The notes: a model not told the origin generated them from the letters alone. Positions 21,565 to 30,333 are shown, counted from the stretch's first letter. The stretch is 47,031 bases of DNA from DASWHD01 sp036393335 (GCA_036393335.1 DASWHD010000088.1:1-47031), one strand, 5' to 3'. A program made the numbers and translations.

Positions 21565-22095
21565 TCACGGTAAGCCCCCGAGGATCTCCCTGACCTTGTC
21601 GCGGTCCAGCGGACCGTAGTAACGGTCGTTGATCTGCATCATGGGCGCCTGCTCGCAGGCGGCGAGGCACTGCACCACCGACAGGGTGAAGCGTCCATCG
21701 CCAGTGGTCTCGCCGACGCGGATGCCAAGCTCCTCCTCCACCACGGCGATAGCCTCCCGCGCTCCGCACAGGTAACACGACAGGTTACCGCACATCTGCA
21801 CGTGGTAGGTGCCCACCGGCCGCTTGTTGTACATGGTGTAGAAGGTGGTGGTCTCGCGCACCCAGATGACCGGGATCTCCAGGTAGTCGGCGATCACCTT
21901 CTCCATCGCTTGCGAGATGTAGCCGTACTTGCCCTGGAACAGCCACAGGATGGGCAGCAACGCCGAGCGCGGCGTCTCGTATTTCTCGCGGATGGCGTCG
22001 CACTCCAGGCGCAACTCCTCGGGGAAGGCGGTCAACTCCACCACCTTCACCGCCAGCGCGGGGATGACGCCGGCGGCGCCGTGGTTATCCGACAT
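21565..22095 (-). CDS. nuoE: NADH-quinone oxidoreductase subunit E
   Basis: Thioredoxin-fold subunit with the N1a 2Fe-2S cluster, 176 residues. Ligands C102 and C107 (MCGNLSC) and C143, C147 (CLAAC) fit the Cx4C...Cx3C pattern. LPILWLFQGKYGYIS and TTFYTMYNKRPVG are family signatures. ATG 22095 gives MSDNHGAAGV; the open frame extends upstream without similarity. The gap to nuoD carries a GTAGGGTG palindrome. Confidence 0.95.
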   Translation of the reverse strand: MSDNHGAAGVIPALAVKVVELTAFPEELRLECDAIREKYETPRSALLPILWLFQGKYGYISQAMEKVIADYLEIPVIWVRETTTFYTMYNKRPVGTYHVQMCGNLSCYLCGAREAIAVVEEELGIRVGETTGDGRFTLSVVQCLAACEQAPMMQINDRYYGPLDRDKVREILGGLP

Positions 22096-22137
22096 GCGAC
22101 GCCCCCCCCGCCGAGTGGCTGGGCAAATACCGTCTCC

Positions 22138-22230
22138 TGTAGGGTGTGCCGAGCGAAGCGACACGCACCGCCGCGCGTGCCGCACGGACTACCCGTGATG
22201 CGTCGCGCTGCGTTTGGCGCACCCTATAAC
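22138..22230. repeat. Inverted repeat of GTAGGGTGTGCC type in the nuoD-nuoE gap
   Basis: Left arm GTAGGGTGTGCCGAGCGAAG continuing CGACACGCACC (22140-22169); right arm, on the other strand, ATAGGGTGCGCCAAACGCAG continuing CGCGACGCATCAC (22196-22227). This GTAGGGTGCGCC palindrome type is widespread in proteobacterial intergenic DNA (from general knowledge). Confidence 0.7.
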
Positions 22231-22260
22231 GACCCTGGGATCTGATGTCAGGCGCCATGT

Positions 22261-23604
22261 TCATCGATCCAGCTCCCCTGCGATCATGTTCACCATCCCG
22301 AAGATCGGGGTGATGTCCGCAATCATGTGGCCTACCAGGATCTCCGCCATGACGGCGAGAATCATGAAACACGGTGAGTGGCAGCGGACCCGGTACGGTC
22401 GGTCGGTGCCGTCCGAGACCACGTAGAAGCCGAGCTCGCCGTTGGCGCCCTCCGCCACCCCGTACGCCTCGCCTGCCGGCGGATGCAGTCCGTGGCCGGT
22501 CATCACCAGCTTGAAGTGGTTCATCAGTCCTTCGATGTTGCCGTAGGTCTCTTCCTTGGACGGCAACAGCACGTGCTTGTCCGGGTTGGTCACGCGCTCG
22601 ACCTGGCCGCGGCGCGTGCCGTCGAGGGTCGGGTCCACCACCGCGTGTGCGGTCTGGAAGTGGAGGGTATGGCCGATCTTGGCCTGGTCCACCATATCCG
22701 CCCCACTCAGCTCGCGCCCGTGTTCGTCGACGGCGATTGGACCCTTGGGAATTTTGAACAGACACTGCTCCACCATGCGCATGGACTGCTCCATCTCGCG
22801 CATGCGCACGTGGTAGCGATCGTAGGTGTCGCACCCCTCGCCGACCGGCACCTCGAACTCGAGCTGGTCATAGATCGAGTAGGGCTGATCGCGGCGCAGG
22901 TCCCAGTCGACCCCGTTGGCGCGGGCAAACGGACCCTGGATGGCGTATGCCAGGGTGCGTTCCTTCGACAGGTAGCCGACGCCGCGCATGCGGTCCACGA
23001 AGATGCGGTTACGGGTGAGGAGCTTGTCGCACTCCACCAGGACCTCACGGGTCTTGGCGAACGCCTTCTTCACCAGCGCCGTGAAATTGTCGGGCAGGTC
23101 CGCCTTCACCCCGCCGATACGGCCGAAGGAGACGGTGAGCCGCGCGCCGGTGACCGCCTCCAGGCAGTCGTAGAGATCCTCGCGCGCCTCCATCATGTAG
23201 AGGAAAGCGGTGAAGGCGCCGAGCTCCATGGCACCGGCGCCGACGCACGTGAGATGGTCAACGACGCGGGCGATCTCGCTGCAGATGACCCGGATGTACT
23301 CACCGCGCTCCGGCACGGCGATGCCCATCAACTTCTCCACCGCGATGCAGTACCCCTGGTTGTTGATCGGCGGGGAGACGTAGTTGAGGCGATCGGTGTA
23401 CGGGATCACCTGCAGGTAGTTGCCCTGCTCCGACATCTTCTCGAACGCCCGGTGCAGGTAGCCGATCTCCGTGTCCGCCTTGACGATGGTTTCGCCGTCC
23501 AGCTCCAGGATGAAGCGCACCACGCCGTGCATCGACGGATGCGACGGCCCCAGGTTGAGCATCATCGACTTGGTCGTCAGGGGCTGGGCGGCAGTGGTCA
23601 TCAT
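22261..23604 (-). CDS. nuoD: NADH-quinone oxidoreductase subunit D
   Basis: 49-kDa-type subunit forming the quinone site with NuoB, 447 residues; not fused to NuoC. Signatures: NLGPSHPSMHGVVRFILELDGE with the quinone-site histidine, IGYLHRAFEKMSE, and RLNYVSPPINNQGY. The C-terminus FGMVNMIAGELDR is the usual GEVDR ending. Two adjacent ATGs (23604 and 23601) are possible starts with only weak ribosome-binding sites. A short palindrome lies in the 66-base gap to nuoC. Confidence 0.96.
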   Translation of the reverse strand: MMTTAAQPLTTKSMMLNLGPSHPSMHGVVRFILELDGETIVKADTEIGYLHRAFEKMSEQGNYLQVIPYTDRLNYVSPPINNQGYCIAVEKLMGIAVPERGEYIRVICSEIARVVDHLTCVGAGAMELGAFTAFLYMMEAREDLYDCLEAVTGARLTVSFGRIGGVKADLPDNFTALVKKAFAKTREVLVECDKLLTRNRIFVDRMRGVGYLSKERTLAYAIQGPFARANGVDWDLRRDQPYSIYDQLEFEVPVGEGCDTYDRYHVRMREMEQSMRMVEQCLFKIPKGPIAVDEHGRELSGADMVDQAKIGHTLHFQTAHAVVDPTLDGTRRGQVERVTNPDKHVLLPSKEETYGNIEGLMNHFKLVMTGHGLHPPAGEAYGVAEGANGELGFYVVSDGTDRPYRVRCHSPCFMILAVMAEILVGHMIADITPIFGMVNMIAGELDR

Positions 23605-23624
23605 GGCAGTTACCGAGAAAAACC

Positions 23625-23650
23625 TTTAGCCGCGTCCATTTGCGGCTAGC
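23625..23650. repeat. Short palindrome TTAGCCGC...GCGGCTAG in the nuoC-nuoD gap
   Basis: TTAGCCGCGTCC and ATTTGCGGCTAGCT form a 7-8 base stem (TAGCCGC/GCGGCTA). It carries the same core (TAGCCGCAAATGGACGCG on the minus strand) as the larger inverted repeat between nuoL and nuoM. Confidence 0.6.
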
Positions 23651-23670
23651 TTTTTGTAATCTGTTTGGCT

Positions 23671-24147
23671 TCAGTTCACCGGGCCGACGAGGGGCTGGCG
23701 CTTGTCGACGCGGTAGTCCTTGCGCAGGGCGTGGCCCTCGAACTCCTCGTACATGAGGATCCGGCGCAGATCGGGGTGGTGGTCGAACCGGATCCCGAAC
23801 ATGTCCCACACCTCACGCTCCATCCAGTTGGCGGAGATCCACAGGTCCTGCAAGGTCGCGACCCGCGGGTCCTTGCCCGCGACGGGCACCTTGATGCGCA
23901 GCCGTTGATTCCGGCGGTGGCAAAGGAAGTGGTAGACCACCTCGAAGCGCGGCTTGCGGCGATAGTAGTCGACGGCGGTGACGTCCATCAGGATCTCGAA
24001 GCCGACCTCCGGGTCGTCGTGGAGAAACGCCGCCACGGCGCGCAGGGCCTCGGGCCTGATCACCACCGTGTCGTCACCGGCATGGGAGTGGCTGTCGAGG
24101 ATTGCCTCCGGGAAGCGGGAGCGCAGGGTTTGGATCAGGTCAGACAT
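23671..24147 (-). CDS. nuoC: NADH-quinone oxidoreductase subunit C
   Basis: 30-kDa-type subunit, 158 residues, compact compared with the roughly 200 of many homologs. ILMDVTAVDYYRRKPRFEVVYHF and the signature NWMEREVWDMFGIRFDHHPDLRRILMYEEFEGHALRKDY are unmistakable. ATG 24147 overlaps the end of nuoB by eight bases, giving translational coupling. It is separate from nuoD, unlike the fused nuoCD of enterobacteria. Confidence 0.95.
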   Translation of the reverse strand: MSDLIQTLRSRFPEAILDSHSHAGDDTVVIRPEALRAVAAFLHDDPEVGFEILMDVTAVDYYRRKPRFEVVYHFLCHRRNQRLRIKVPVAGKDPRVATLQDLWISANWMEREVWDMFGIRFDHHPDLRRILMYEEFEGHALRKDYRVDKRQPLVGPVN

Positions 24148-24640
24148 TGGCGGTCGCACTCTCCTTGACCCACTCCCGGCCGCGCATCGAGGCACGCTCG
24201 TGTTGGATCTTCTCATGCAGCTTGAGCAGACCGTCGATCACCGTCTCGGGCCGCGGGGGGCAGCCCGGGATATAGATGTCCACCGGGATGATCGTGTCGA
24301 TCCCCTGGACCGTGGCGTAGTTGTTGTAGAAGCCGCCGGTGCAGGTGCAGACCCCGAAGGCAATCACCCACTTGGGCTCGCACATCTGGTCGTAGATAGT
24401 CTTCAGCACCGGCGCCATCTTGTGCGAAATGGTGCCCACCACGAACAGCACGTCCGACTGGCGCGGCGTCCAGCGCGGCCAGCCGGCGCCGAACCGCTCC
24501 AGGTCGTAGTGGGAGCAGGAGACCGACATGTACTCCATCGAACAACAGGCCGTCGCGAACGGGTACTGGAAGATCGACCACTTGCGCGCCCAACCGATCA
24601 GCTCGTCGGAACGCGAGGTGAACCAGCCTTGATCAGACAT
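24140..24640 (-). CDS. nuoB: NADH-quinone oxidoreductase subunit B
   Basis: Carries terminal cluster N2, the electron donor to quinone. 166 residues with ligands C32 and C33 (ATACCSMEYM), C98 (GVCTCTGG) and C127 (IPGCPPRPE). ATG 24640 is chosen over the longer open frame because GGAG precedes it by about 7 bases and MSDQGWFTSR fits the family. It overlaps nuoC by 8 bases. The 137-base gap to nuoA is the only nuo gap where I see no palindrome. Confidence 0.96.
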   Translation of the reverse strand: MSDQGWFTSRSDELIGWARKWSIFQYPFATACCSMEYMSVSCSHYDLERFGAGWPRWTPRQSDVLFVVGTISHKMAPVLKTIYDQMCEPKWVIAFGVCTCTGGFYNNYATVQGIDTIIPVDIYIPGCPPRPETVIDGLLKLHEKIQHERASMRGREWVKESATANV

Positions 24641-24777
24641 CACACGCTCCTTCCTGAAAACCGCCATGCCGCCACGGGCCCATTTTCGGCCACTGCGCCA
24701 ACTCCGCAAACAGCCTCGCCCCCCGCTCTCCTCATCTCGGTTGTTGGCAGTCGATCCATGGCGAGAGGCCAGTCGCG

Positions 24778-25128
24778 CTACTCCCAGTCGAGGGCGCCCT
24801 TCTTCCAGGCGTATGCGAGGCCCACGACGAGGACCCCAAGGAAGATCATCATCTCGGCAAAACCGAACAACCCCAACTCCCGGAACGTGGTCCCCCACGG
24901 GAAGAGGAACATCATCTCCACGTCGAAGACCACGAACAGGATCGCCACCATGTAGAACTTGACGTCAAAGTGGCCCCCGGGCAGGGTCAATGGCGGTTTA
25001 CCGCACTCAATGGGCTGATCCTTGAGCGCGGTACGCACCTTGGGTCCGAAGATCGCCCCCACCAGCCAGAGGATCCCGCCGAACATGGCGGAGAACAGGA
25101 GGAAGATCAGCAGACCGCTGTATTCCAT
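24778..25128 (-). CDS. nuoA: NADH-quinone oxidoreductase subunit A
   Basis: First gene of the operon; three-helix membrane subunit of 116 residues. IECGKPP in the first loop (with the conserved cysteine) and FYMVAILFVVFDVEMMFLFPWG with paired acidic residues are the family signatures. ATG 25128 starts MEYSGLLIFLLF. A candidate promoter lies about 60 bases upstream. Confidence 0.95.
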   Translation of the reverse strand: MEYSGLLIFLLFSAMFGGILWLVGAIFGPKVRTALKDQPIECGKPPLTLPGGHFDVKFYMVAILFVVFDVEMMFLFPWGTTFRELGLFGFAEMMIFLGVLVVGLAYAWKKGALDWE

Positions 25129-25192
25129 CGTCGGATGGCCTGGCAGGAAAAGGGAAGCAGGGATTAGCGGCGACAGTTTGGCGGGACGGCGG

Positions 25193-25220
25193 ATACTAAC
25201 AAAGACCGCCTCCATTGCAA
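25193..25220 (-). promoter_or_regulatory. Candidate promoter of the nuo operon
   Basis: On the minus strand TTGCAA (25220-25215), 16 bases, then TAGTAT (25198-25193). Four of six consensus matches at each box. Expected transcript start is near 25186, giving a leader of about 58 bases before nuoA. Prediction by eye. Confidence 0.4.
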
Positions 25221-25372
25221 CGGGGCGCCTTGTCGACAACGGCGCACCGAGCGACCATCGCCAAAATGACCGAGCAAGCATGCGCGCCGAGCCGTGTCTC
25301 GGCCGGGCCGCACCCACCACGCTCGGGGGCACGCGGCCCCGTTGCGACGAATCCTCCTCTCCCGCCATCCCC

Positions 25373-25774
25373 ATGGAGCATCGCGGCGTGCCGCCCTACC
25401 CCGACGCCTACCTGGAGGGCATCCGGCTGTTCAACGCCGGCAGCTACTACGAGGCCCATGAGGTCTTGGAAGGGATCTGGCGGGCGTGCGCGAAGGAGTC
25501 GCCGGAGCGGCTGTTCTATCAGGCGTTGATCCAGATTGCCGCCGCCTGCCTGCATCGCGAGCGCGGACGGTGGCATCCGGCCCTGCTGCAATACGGCAGG
25601 GCGATGGACAAGCTCGAGCGTATCGCCAAGGCCCACTTCCTGGGCATGGACCTGGCGGGTCTCAAGGAGGTGCTCCGCACCACCTTCGAGCCCCTCAGGG
25701 ACGATCCTGCACCACCCCTGCTCCCACCGACCCCGTGGCGGGTGGCCGATCCGGCGCCGAGCGGAGCGCCGTGA
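25373..25774 (+). CDS. DUF309 family protein
   Basis: 133 residues. FNAGSYYEAHEVLEGIWRA (about 18-36) followed by RLFYQALIQIAAACLHRERGR is the DUF309 pattern, an all-helical domain of unknown function often described as a predicted metal-dependent hydrolase. ATG 25373 gives MEHRGVPPYPDAYLEGIRLF; no good Shine-Dalgarno is seen. It is divergent from nuoA and its last 80 bases overlap the 3' end of the convergent TPR gene. Confidence 0.85.
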   Translation: MEHRGVPPYPDAYLEGIRLFNAGSYYEAHEVLEGIWRACAKESPERLFYQALIQIAAACLHRERGRWHPALLQYGRAMDKLERIAKAHFLGMDLAGLKEVLRTTFEPLRDDPAPPLLPPTPWRVADPAPSGAP

Positions 25775-26525
25775 TGCGGCCGTCTACCTGCGGGCCAGCG
25801 GATGTGGCCGCATTCTTCAGGTAGCGGCGAGCGACGGCGTTATCGGGGTCGAGTTGGATACTGATGCCCCACGCCTGGCGTGCCGCGTCCTCCTCACCCA
25901 TGGCATGCAGGCAGTAGCCGAGGTACGCGTAGACGTCGTCGAGAAACGGGGGTTGCAGGGGGATGATCCGATTGAAGGTGCGGATCGCCCGCGGATACCG
26001 CTCTTCGAGCAAGTAGATCGTCGCCAGGTTGAACAGATCCGGCGCGTGCTCCGGGCTCAGCTCCATGATACGCTCGAACGCCGCCGCCGCCGCCGGGTAA
26101 TCACCCTCCTGGTGATGCAGGCTCCCCAACCAGCGGTAGATCCGGGGCTCAGGTGCATCCAGTCGCCGCAGCTCCTCCAGCACCGCGCGTACCCGCTCCG
26201 GGTCCTGTTCGCGCTCCATCTCCAGCGCATCCACCAGCAAGGTGAGGTAACGCTGGCCACGGTCGGGCGGCCGAAAGGCGCCAGCCTCACCGTCCGGCTC
26301 CCCTTTTGCCACCGGCTCGCCAGCCGCGCTCCAGCCATTCGGCGTGCGGAGTGAAAACGGCCCGTCCGCCTGGGGCATGGGTAGCTGCGAGGCAGAGTCG
26401 GCCCGGGCGATGGCCCGCGCGAAATTCGGCGGTATCGTCACCGCCTGGTAGACCATCACGGTAATCACCAGCAGCACGATCGCCAGGGCGCCCCCCCAGG
26501 CCCAGTAGAGAAACGAGCCTTTCAT
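25695..26525 (-). CDS. Membrane-anchored tetratricopeptide repeat protein
   Basis: About 276 residues: an N-terminal transmembrane helix (residues about 5-27), a low-complexity linker (35-90), then TPR helices. Typical units are IYRWLGSLHHQEGDYPAAAAAFERIMEL, DLFNLATIYLLEERYPRAIRTFNRII and VYAYLGYCLHAMGEEDAARQAWGISIQLDP, each with the W/G-A-P TPR pattern. The N-terminus is a membrane anchor as in cytochrome c biogenesis CycH/CcmI-type proteins, but no ccm genes are near. ATG 26525 is chosen (MKGSFLYWAWGG; AAAGG upstream); a GTG nine codons earlier is possible. Function unknown. Confidence 0.8.
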   Translation of the reverse strand: MKGSFLYWAWGGALAIVLLVITVMVYQAVTIPPNFARAIARADSASQLPMPQADGPFSLRTPNGWSAAGEPVAKGEPDGEAGAFRPPDRGQRYLTLLVDALEMEREQDPERVRAVLEELRRLDAPEPRIYRWLGSLHHQEGDYPAAAAAFERIMELSPEHAPDLFNLATIYLLEERYPRAIRTFNRIIPLQPPFLDDVYAYLGYCLHAMGEEDAARQAWGISIQLDPDNAVARRYLKNAATSAGPQVDGRITALRSAPDRPPATGSVGAGVVQDRP

Positions 26526-26793
26526 CCGAGCCTTTCGTCGCACGCTTCCCACGGTAGAGAATGGGGTCGACCGTGCAGGCCATGTGACTCGATCGACAGC
26601 CGGCCCTCATCCTTCGCTACCGCTCGCGGCACGCACGGGCCGCTCTCCGTAACGCACGGAGAAAACTGCGGAGCGGATGGCGTCACGACGAACGACCTGC
26701 CTACTGGCGCGCCATCCGTTGCCAGCGATGCCTGTCCATGCTCGATGCTCGGCTCCGGCCGCTGTCACCCGACGGGAGATGAAAGCCAGAAGA

Positions 26794-26870
<77 letters not shown>

Positions 26871-26886
26871 GCTCTCTCCCACGCGC

Positions 26887-27471
26887 TCACGCGGACCTCG
26901 TGCGCGAGCGGCGGCTTATAGCATAGGCACCTACCCCAAGCAAAACGACGAACACGATCGACAGGAGGTTGAAATAGCGCTCGATGAACGCCCCGATCTG
27001 CTCCCCGAAGAGGTAGAAGAGCACGCCCTCGCCGACGAAGCGGGCACCGCGGCTGAGGATGGAGACCACCACGAACTTCCACAGGGTCGCGCGGAAGATC
27101 CCGGCGGCGATGGTGAAGACCTTGTACGGCAGGGGGGTGAAGCCGGCCACGCCGATCGCCCACGCCTCGTAGCGCTGGAAATACCCCTCCACCCGCGCCA
27201 GCCGCTCCGGGGAGACCCAGCGACGCAACAACGGCCGACCGCCCAGCACCCCGACGTAGTAGCCGGCGACGGCCCCCAGAACGGAACCGATCGTGGCGAT
27301 GCACCCGAAGCGTACCCCGGCCGCCGGCGTGGCAAGCGCCATGGCGATGAGCAGTACGTCGACCGGGATTGGGAAAAAGGACGATTCCGCGACGGCGAGC
27401 CAGAACAGGGCCCACTCGGCCCCCGGGGTCGAGGCCCAATGCACCATCCAAAGCGTGAGATCGTGGAGCAT
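26887..27471 (-). CDS. YqaA/DedA-family membrane protein
   Basis: VTT-domain (SNARE-associated Golgi type) inner-membrane protein of 194 residues. ESSFFPIPVDVLLIAMALA is the re-entrant loop motif (E-x-x-x-PIP), followed by GSVLGAVAGYYVGVLGGR and GFTPLPYKVFTIAAGIF with the second re-entrant motif. DedA relatives flip or transport undecaprenyl phosphate and phospholipids; YqaA itself is not characterised. ATG 27471 is chosen from family N-termini. In many gammaproteobacteria this gene follows pcm and precedes nlpD-rpoS; here tRNA-Pro follows instead. Confidence 0.85.
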   Translation of the reverse strand: MLHDLTLWMVHWASTPGAEWALFWLAVAESSFFPIPVDVLLIAMALATPAAGVRFGCIATIGSVLGAVAGYYVGVLGGRPLLRRWVSPERLARVEGYFQRYEAWAIGVAGFTPLPYKVFTIAAGIFRATLWKFVVVSILSRGARFVGEGVLFYLFGEQIGAFIERYFNLLSIVFVVLLGVGAYAISRRSRTRSA

Positions 27472-27634
27472 GCGGACGGGTGTTGCGACTCTCAGTGAGA
27501 ACCGGGCATGGGTGGCGACGCCGGTCCGTGGCCAGGTGCCGGTCCGTGCCGGTCGCTGAGATTGTAGGGATCGATACCCCCCGTCGGCGCACACCCAGGT
27601 GCGGTCGCCACAGAGGCGTCGGGATCCATGCGAG

Positions 27635-28300
27635 CTAGCCGTTGTTACCGACCGCGTGACCGTGTCGTCCGATCAGTTTCACGAAGCGGCACGGCAGTAA
27701 GGAGCGCGTGGTGAGGCCTTGGGAGGTGCGGTGGACGAGGAGCAGATCCTGAACGTCCCCGGTACCCACCGGCAACACCAACCGGCCGCCGACGTCGAGC
27801 TGGTCGACGAACGGCCGTGGTACCTCGGGCGCCGTTGCCGCCACCAGAATCGCCTGGTACGGCGCATGCTCCTGCCAGCCAAAGCTCCCGTCGGCGATGC
27901 GAAATACGACGTTGCAACACCCCAGGGCATCGAGCCGCTTGTGGGCGTCGCCGGCGAGGGAGCGCAGGCGCTCGATGGTGAACACCTTGGCCGCCAGGCG
28001 CGACAAAATGGCGGTTTGATAGCCGCTGCCGGTGCCGATCTCCAGCACCCGATCGGTGTGAGTAAGCTCCAGGGCCGCCGTCATCACCGCCACGATCGAC
28101 GGCTGTGAGATGGTCTGACCACCGCCGATCGGCAATGACGTGTCGCGGTACGCCTGGGAGACGAGGGCGCCGGGTACGAAGAGGTGCCGCGGGACTGCAC
28201 CCATGACCTCCAACACCGAGCGGTCGTGCACACCGCCGGCGACGATCTGATCGATCAACGCGCGGCGCCGCTGGGCAAAGACCGGGGAGTCTTCGTCCAT
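27635..28300 (-). CDS. pcm: Protein-L-isoaspartate O-methyltransferase
   Basis: Repairs isoaspartyl damage in proteins by SAM-dependent methylation. 221 residues. Motifs: VPRHLFVP near residue 36, ISQPSIVAVMTAALEL, SAM-binding VLEIGTGSGYQTAILS and the post-motif YQAILVAATAPEVP. ATG 28300 is used; GTG 28303 is one codon earlier. surE normally lies directly upstream of pcm in this group but is absent; palindromic copy D starts 180 bases upstream. It is followed by the YqaA gene after a 163-base gap. Confidence 0.93.
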   Translation of the reverse strand: MDEDSPVFAQRRRALIDQIVAGGVHDRSVLEVMGAVPRHLFVPGALVSQAYRDTSLPIGGGQTISQPSIVAVMTAALELTHTDRVLEIGTGSGYQTAILSRLAAKVFTIERLRSLAGDAHKRLDALGCCNVVFRIADGSFGWQEHAPYQAILVAATAPEVPRPFVDQLDVGGRLVLPVGTGDVQDLLLVHRTSQGLTTRSLLPCRFVKLIGRHGHAVGNNG

Positions 28301-28479
28301 CACCCGCGCCCCGCCTCGTGCACCCGACCGCCCGCAACGGAGCCGCCACGCGCGTCGTAAGGGTCTGCAGCCGGTACGGAGGGGATGGGTGCGACGACCA
28401 AAGGCATCCAGGGCGGTGGCCTCACGCCGATAATGAGGAACCCTGCTTCACTCGCCGTCTCCCGATCGCCCTCCCCTCC

Positions 28480-28718
28480 AAGCCCGCATTTCTCACCAGG
28501 GATCGTCGCGAGCGCGCGCACCTGGCCGTAGATTCTGACCGGCCCGTGGTAGGAGCCGAATCCCTTCGGCGACCAGGCCCGAAGGACCTGCCGCGCCACA
28601 GGCGCGGAACGCCGGCGCAACCGGCTCCTACCCGTCTCGAGGACTCGGACGAGGACCCGGCCAGGAGATGCGGGCAGTTGCGGGGGCGCAGCAGATTCAT
28701 GGTGTGAAATGCGGGCTA
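28480..28718 (+). repeat. 230-bp palindromic element, copy D
   Basis: Left end AAGCCCGCATTTCTCACCA, right end the complement of TAGCCCGCATTTCACACCA. Internal arms GTAGGAGCCG and CGGCTCCTAC are perfect, with the loop AATCCCTTCGGCGACCAGG. Segment GGACTCGGACGAGGACCCGG near the right end is shared with copies A and B. It fills the gap between pcm and the tRNA-Pro(GGG) gene; the rest of that gap shows no gene. Confidence 0.88.
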
Positions 28719-28800
28719 CGGAGAGGCAGGCGGGCCCACCACTCACTACCGCAGCGGTAGCCCTGCCTGTAACTGCACTGTCACCCGCGGTGACGGAAAA

Positions 28801-28877
<77 letters not shown>

Positions 28878-28909
28878 TTACATCGTTGCGGGCCGAGAAG
28901 CTATCGATC

Positions 28910-29254
28910 TTACTCCAAGATTTCAAGCAACTCCCGGACATGGCGCTGGAGATCGTTGAGTAGTTGCCAGTGGTCTGCCAAGGACCCGCCCAGCGCTTTG
29001 TTGTAGCGCCTGCGCTTGAGCTCTACTCGGGCGCCGGCGATGGTGAACTTCTGGCCATACAGCAGCTCGCGGATCTCGAGAACGAGCTCGATGTCTTTAC
29101 GCCGGTAAAGGCGCTGGCCATTGCCATGCTTTTTCGGCTGCAGGCTGGGGAACTCCGTCTCCCAGTAGCGCAGCACATGTGCCGGCAGCTCGGTGAGCCT
29201 GGCGACCTCGCCAATCTTGAAGAAGAACTTGTCGGGGATCTCCTCGGGTCTCAC
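28910..29254 (-). CDS. MerR-family transcriptional regulator
   Basis: 114 residues. The N-terminal winged HTH is FKIGEVARLTELPAHVLRYWETEFPSLQPKKHGNGQRLYRRKDIELV (about 11-57), then a dimerisation helix with RVELKRRRYN. No C-terminal sensor domain or cysteine cluster, so ligand and targets are unknown. Start is GTG 29254 with GGGGAG about 8 bases upstream. It lies 30 bases after ihfA and before tRNA-Pro, a conserved gammaproteobacterial neighbourhood. Confidence 0.9.
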   Translation of the reverse strand: MRPEEIPDKFFFKIGEVARLTELPAHVLRYWETEFPSLQPKKHGNGQRLYRRKDIELVLEIRELLYGQKFTIAGARVELKRRRYNKALGGSLADHWQLLNDLQRHVRELLEILE

Positions 29255-29284
29255 GGCCTGTCTCCCCCCGCCGGATTCATGCCG

Positions 29285-29596
29285 TCATTCGCTCAAGCCC
29301 ATTTCGCTGGCCCCATCGCCACCATCCGTCACCGCATTCTTCAAGACCTGGCTCGGCTTGAAGGTCACCACGTGCCGCGGGGTAATGGTGACCTCCTCAC
29401 CGGTCTTCGGATTCCGTCCCTTGCGTGCCAGTTTGCGGCGCACGACGAAATTCCCGAAGCCAACAATCTTCACCACCTCGCCATTCTCCAGGCTCGCCTT
29501 GATGCTCTCCAGCACGGTCTCGACCGCCTCGGCCGCCTCCTTCTTGGAGAAGCCGATCCGTTCGTAGATCAGTTCGATCAGGTCCGCTTTCGTCAT
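29285..29596 (-). CDS. ihfA: Integration host factor subunit alpha
   Basis: Nucleoid DNA-bending protein, 103 residues, forming a heterodimer with IHF-beta. MTKADLIELIYERIGFSKKEA at the start, GFGNFVVRRKLARKGRNPKTGEEV including the beta arm with its intercalating proline, and VTFKPSQVLKNAV at the end are diagnostic of the alpha subunit. ATG 29596 with AGGGG upstream. The usual upstream genes pheS-pheT are not here; the 384 bases upstream hold no recognisable gene. IHF often assists sigma-54 promoters, relevant to the module at 43 kb. Confidence 0.94.
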   Translation of the reverse strand: MTKADLIELIYERIGFSKKEAAEAVETVLESIKASLENGEVVKIVGFGNFVVRRKLARKGRNPKTGEEVTITPRHVVTFKPSQVLKNAVTDGGDGASEMGLSE

Positions 29597-29980
29597 CCCT
29601 GTCCCCTCGCCTAAAGGTCGAACCCTCCGGATCACCCAGTCTAGCGATCGTCACGAAGTGGGGTCAATCACTCAGGGTGTGCAGTGCCTTTCGACGCCAG
29701 ATGTAAGTTACCGTCGGTCTCCCGGGCACGCTGCGGGAACGTACGCCGATGGCGGCTTCGTCCTGTCTCAAGCGGAAAACCATTGAGGACTCCGACCGCA
29801 GGTGGCGGCGGCCGTGCCGGCCGGCCACGCGACCATCACCCCCCAGAGAAAGAGCAGTGCGGTTCGCATCGGTGACGATGATGCCCTGCGATCCCTCCTG
29901 CCGCACCTGTGCAAACCCAGGCAACCCTCGATCACCCGTCGCCGGCACGGCGCGACGAGGTGGAGCAGCCCGCGCCGCGC
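29597..29980. other. Gap with no recognisable gene
   Basis: About 380 bases between ihfA and grxD, both on the minus strand. I find no tRNA, palindromic element or credible reading frame. The minus-strand frame extending from grxD is out of its frame and has no family similarity. It presumably holds the ihfA promoter and the grxD 3' end. Confidence 0.5.
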
Positions 29981-30295
29981 CTACTGGCCCGCGGCCGCCA
30001 CCATCTTCTGCAGGTCGCCCTTCTGGTAGAGCTCCATCATGATGTCCGAGCCACCGACGAGCTTGCCGTTGATGTAGAGCTGGGGGATGGTCGGCCAGTT
30101 GGAGAACCGCTTGACCCCCTCGCGCACCGCGTCGTCGGCGAGGACGTCGACCGACTCGAAGGTGGCGCCACACGCCTGCAATAGCTGCACGGCGCGCTGG
30201 GAGAAGCCGCACTGGGGCATGGCCGGCGTGCCCTTCATGTAGAGAAGGATCGGATGGTTCGCAATCTGCTGCTGGATCTGCTCTTGGGTGTCCAT
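29981..30295 (-). CDS. grxD: Monothiol glutaredoxin, Grx4 family
   Basis: 104 residues with the CGFS active site (C29) in MKGTPAMPQCGFSQRAVQ, then NWPTIPQLYINGKLVGGSDIMMEL for glutathione binding. Grx4-type proteins bind a shared 2Fe-2S cluster with glutathione and deliver it to acceptors, often together with a BolA partner. The BolA/IbaG gene is immediately upstream on the same strand (38-base gap), matching that partnership. Start 30295. Confidence 0.95.
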   Translation of the reverse strand: MDTQEQIQQQIANHPILLYMKGTPAMPQCGFSQRAVQLLQACGATFESVDVLADDAVREGVKRFSNWPTIPQLYINGKLVGGSDIMMELYQKGDLQKMVAAAGQ

Positions 30296-30333
30296 CGCTT
30301 GACTCGCTCTCGCTAAGGGTTACCGGCGGTCCG

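Noticed and set aside
26643..26664. CTCCGT/ACGGAG hairpin followed by AAAA
   Set aside because: Six-base stem only, and the A-run would give a terminator only on the minus strand in front of, not after, the T-run; not convincing.
29664..30212. 182-codon minus-strand frame
   Set aside because: Half of it is grxD read in another frame; the rest has no motif.
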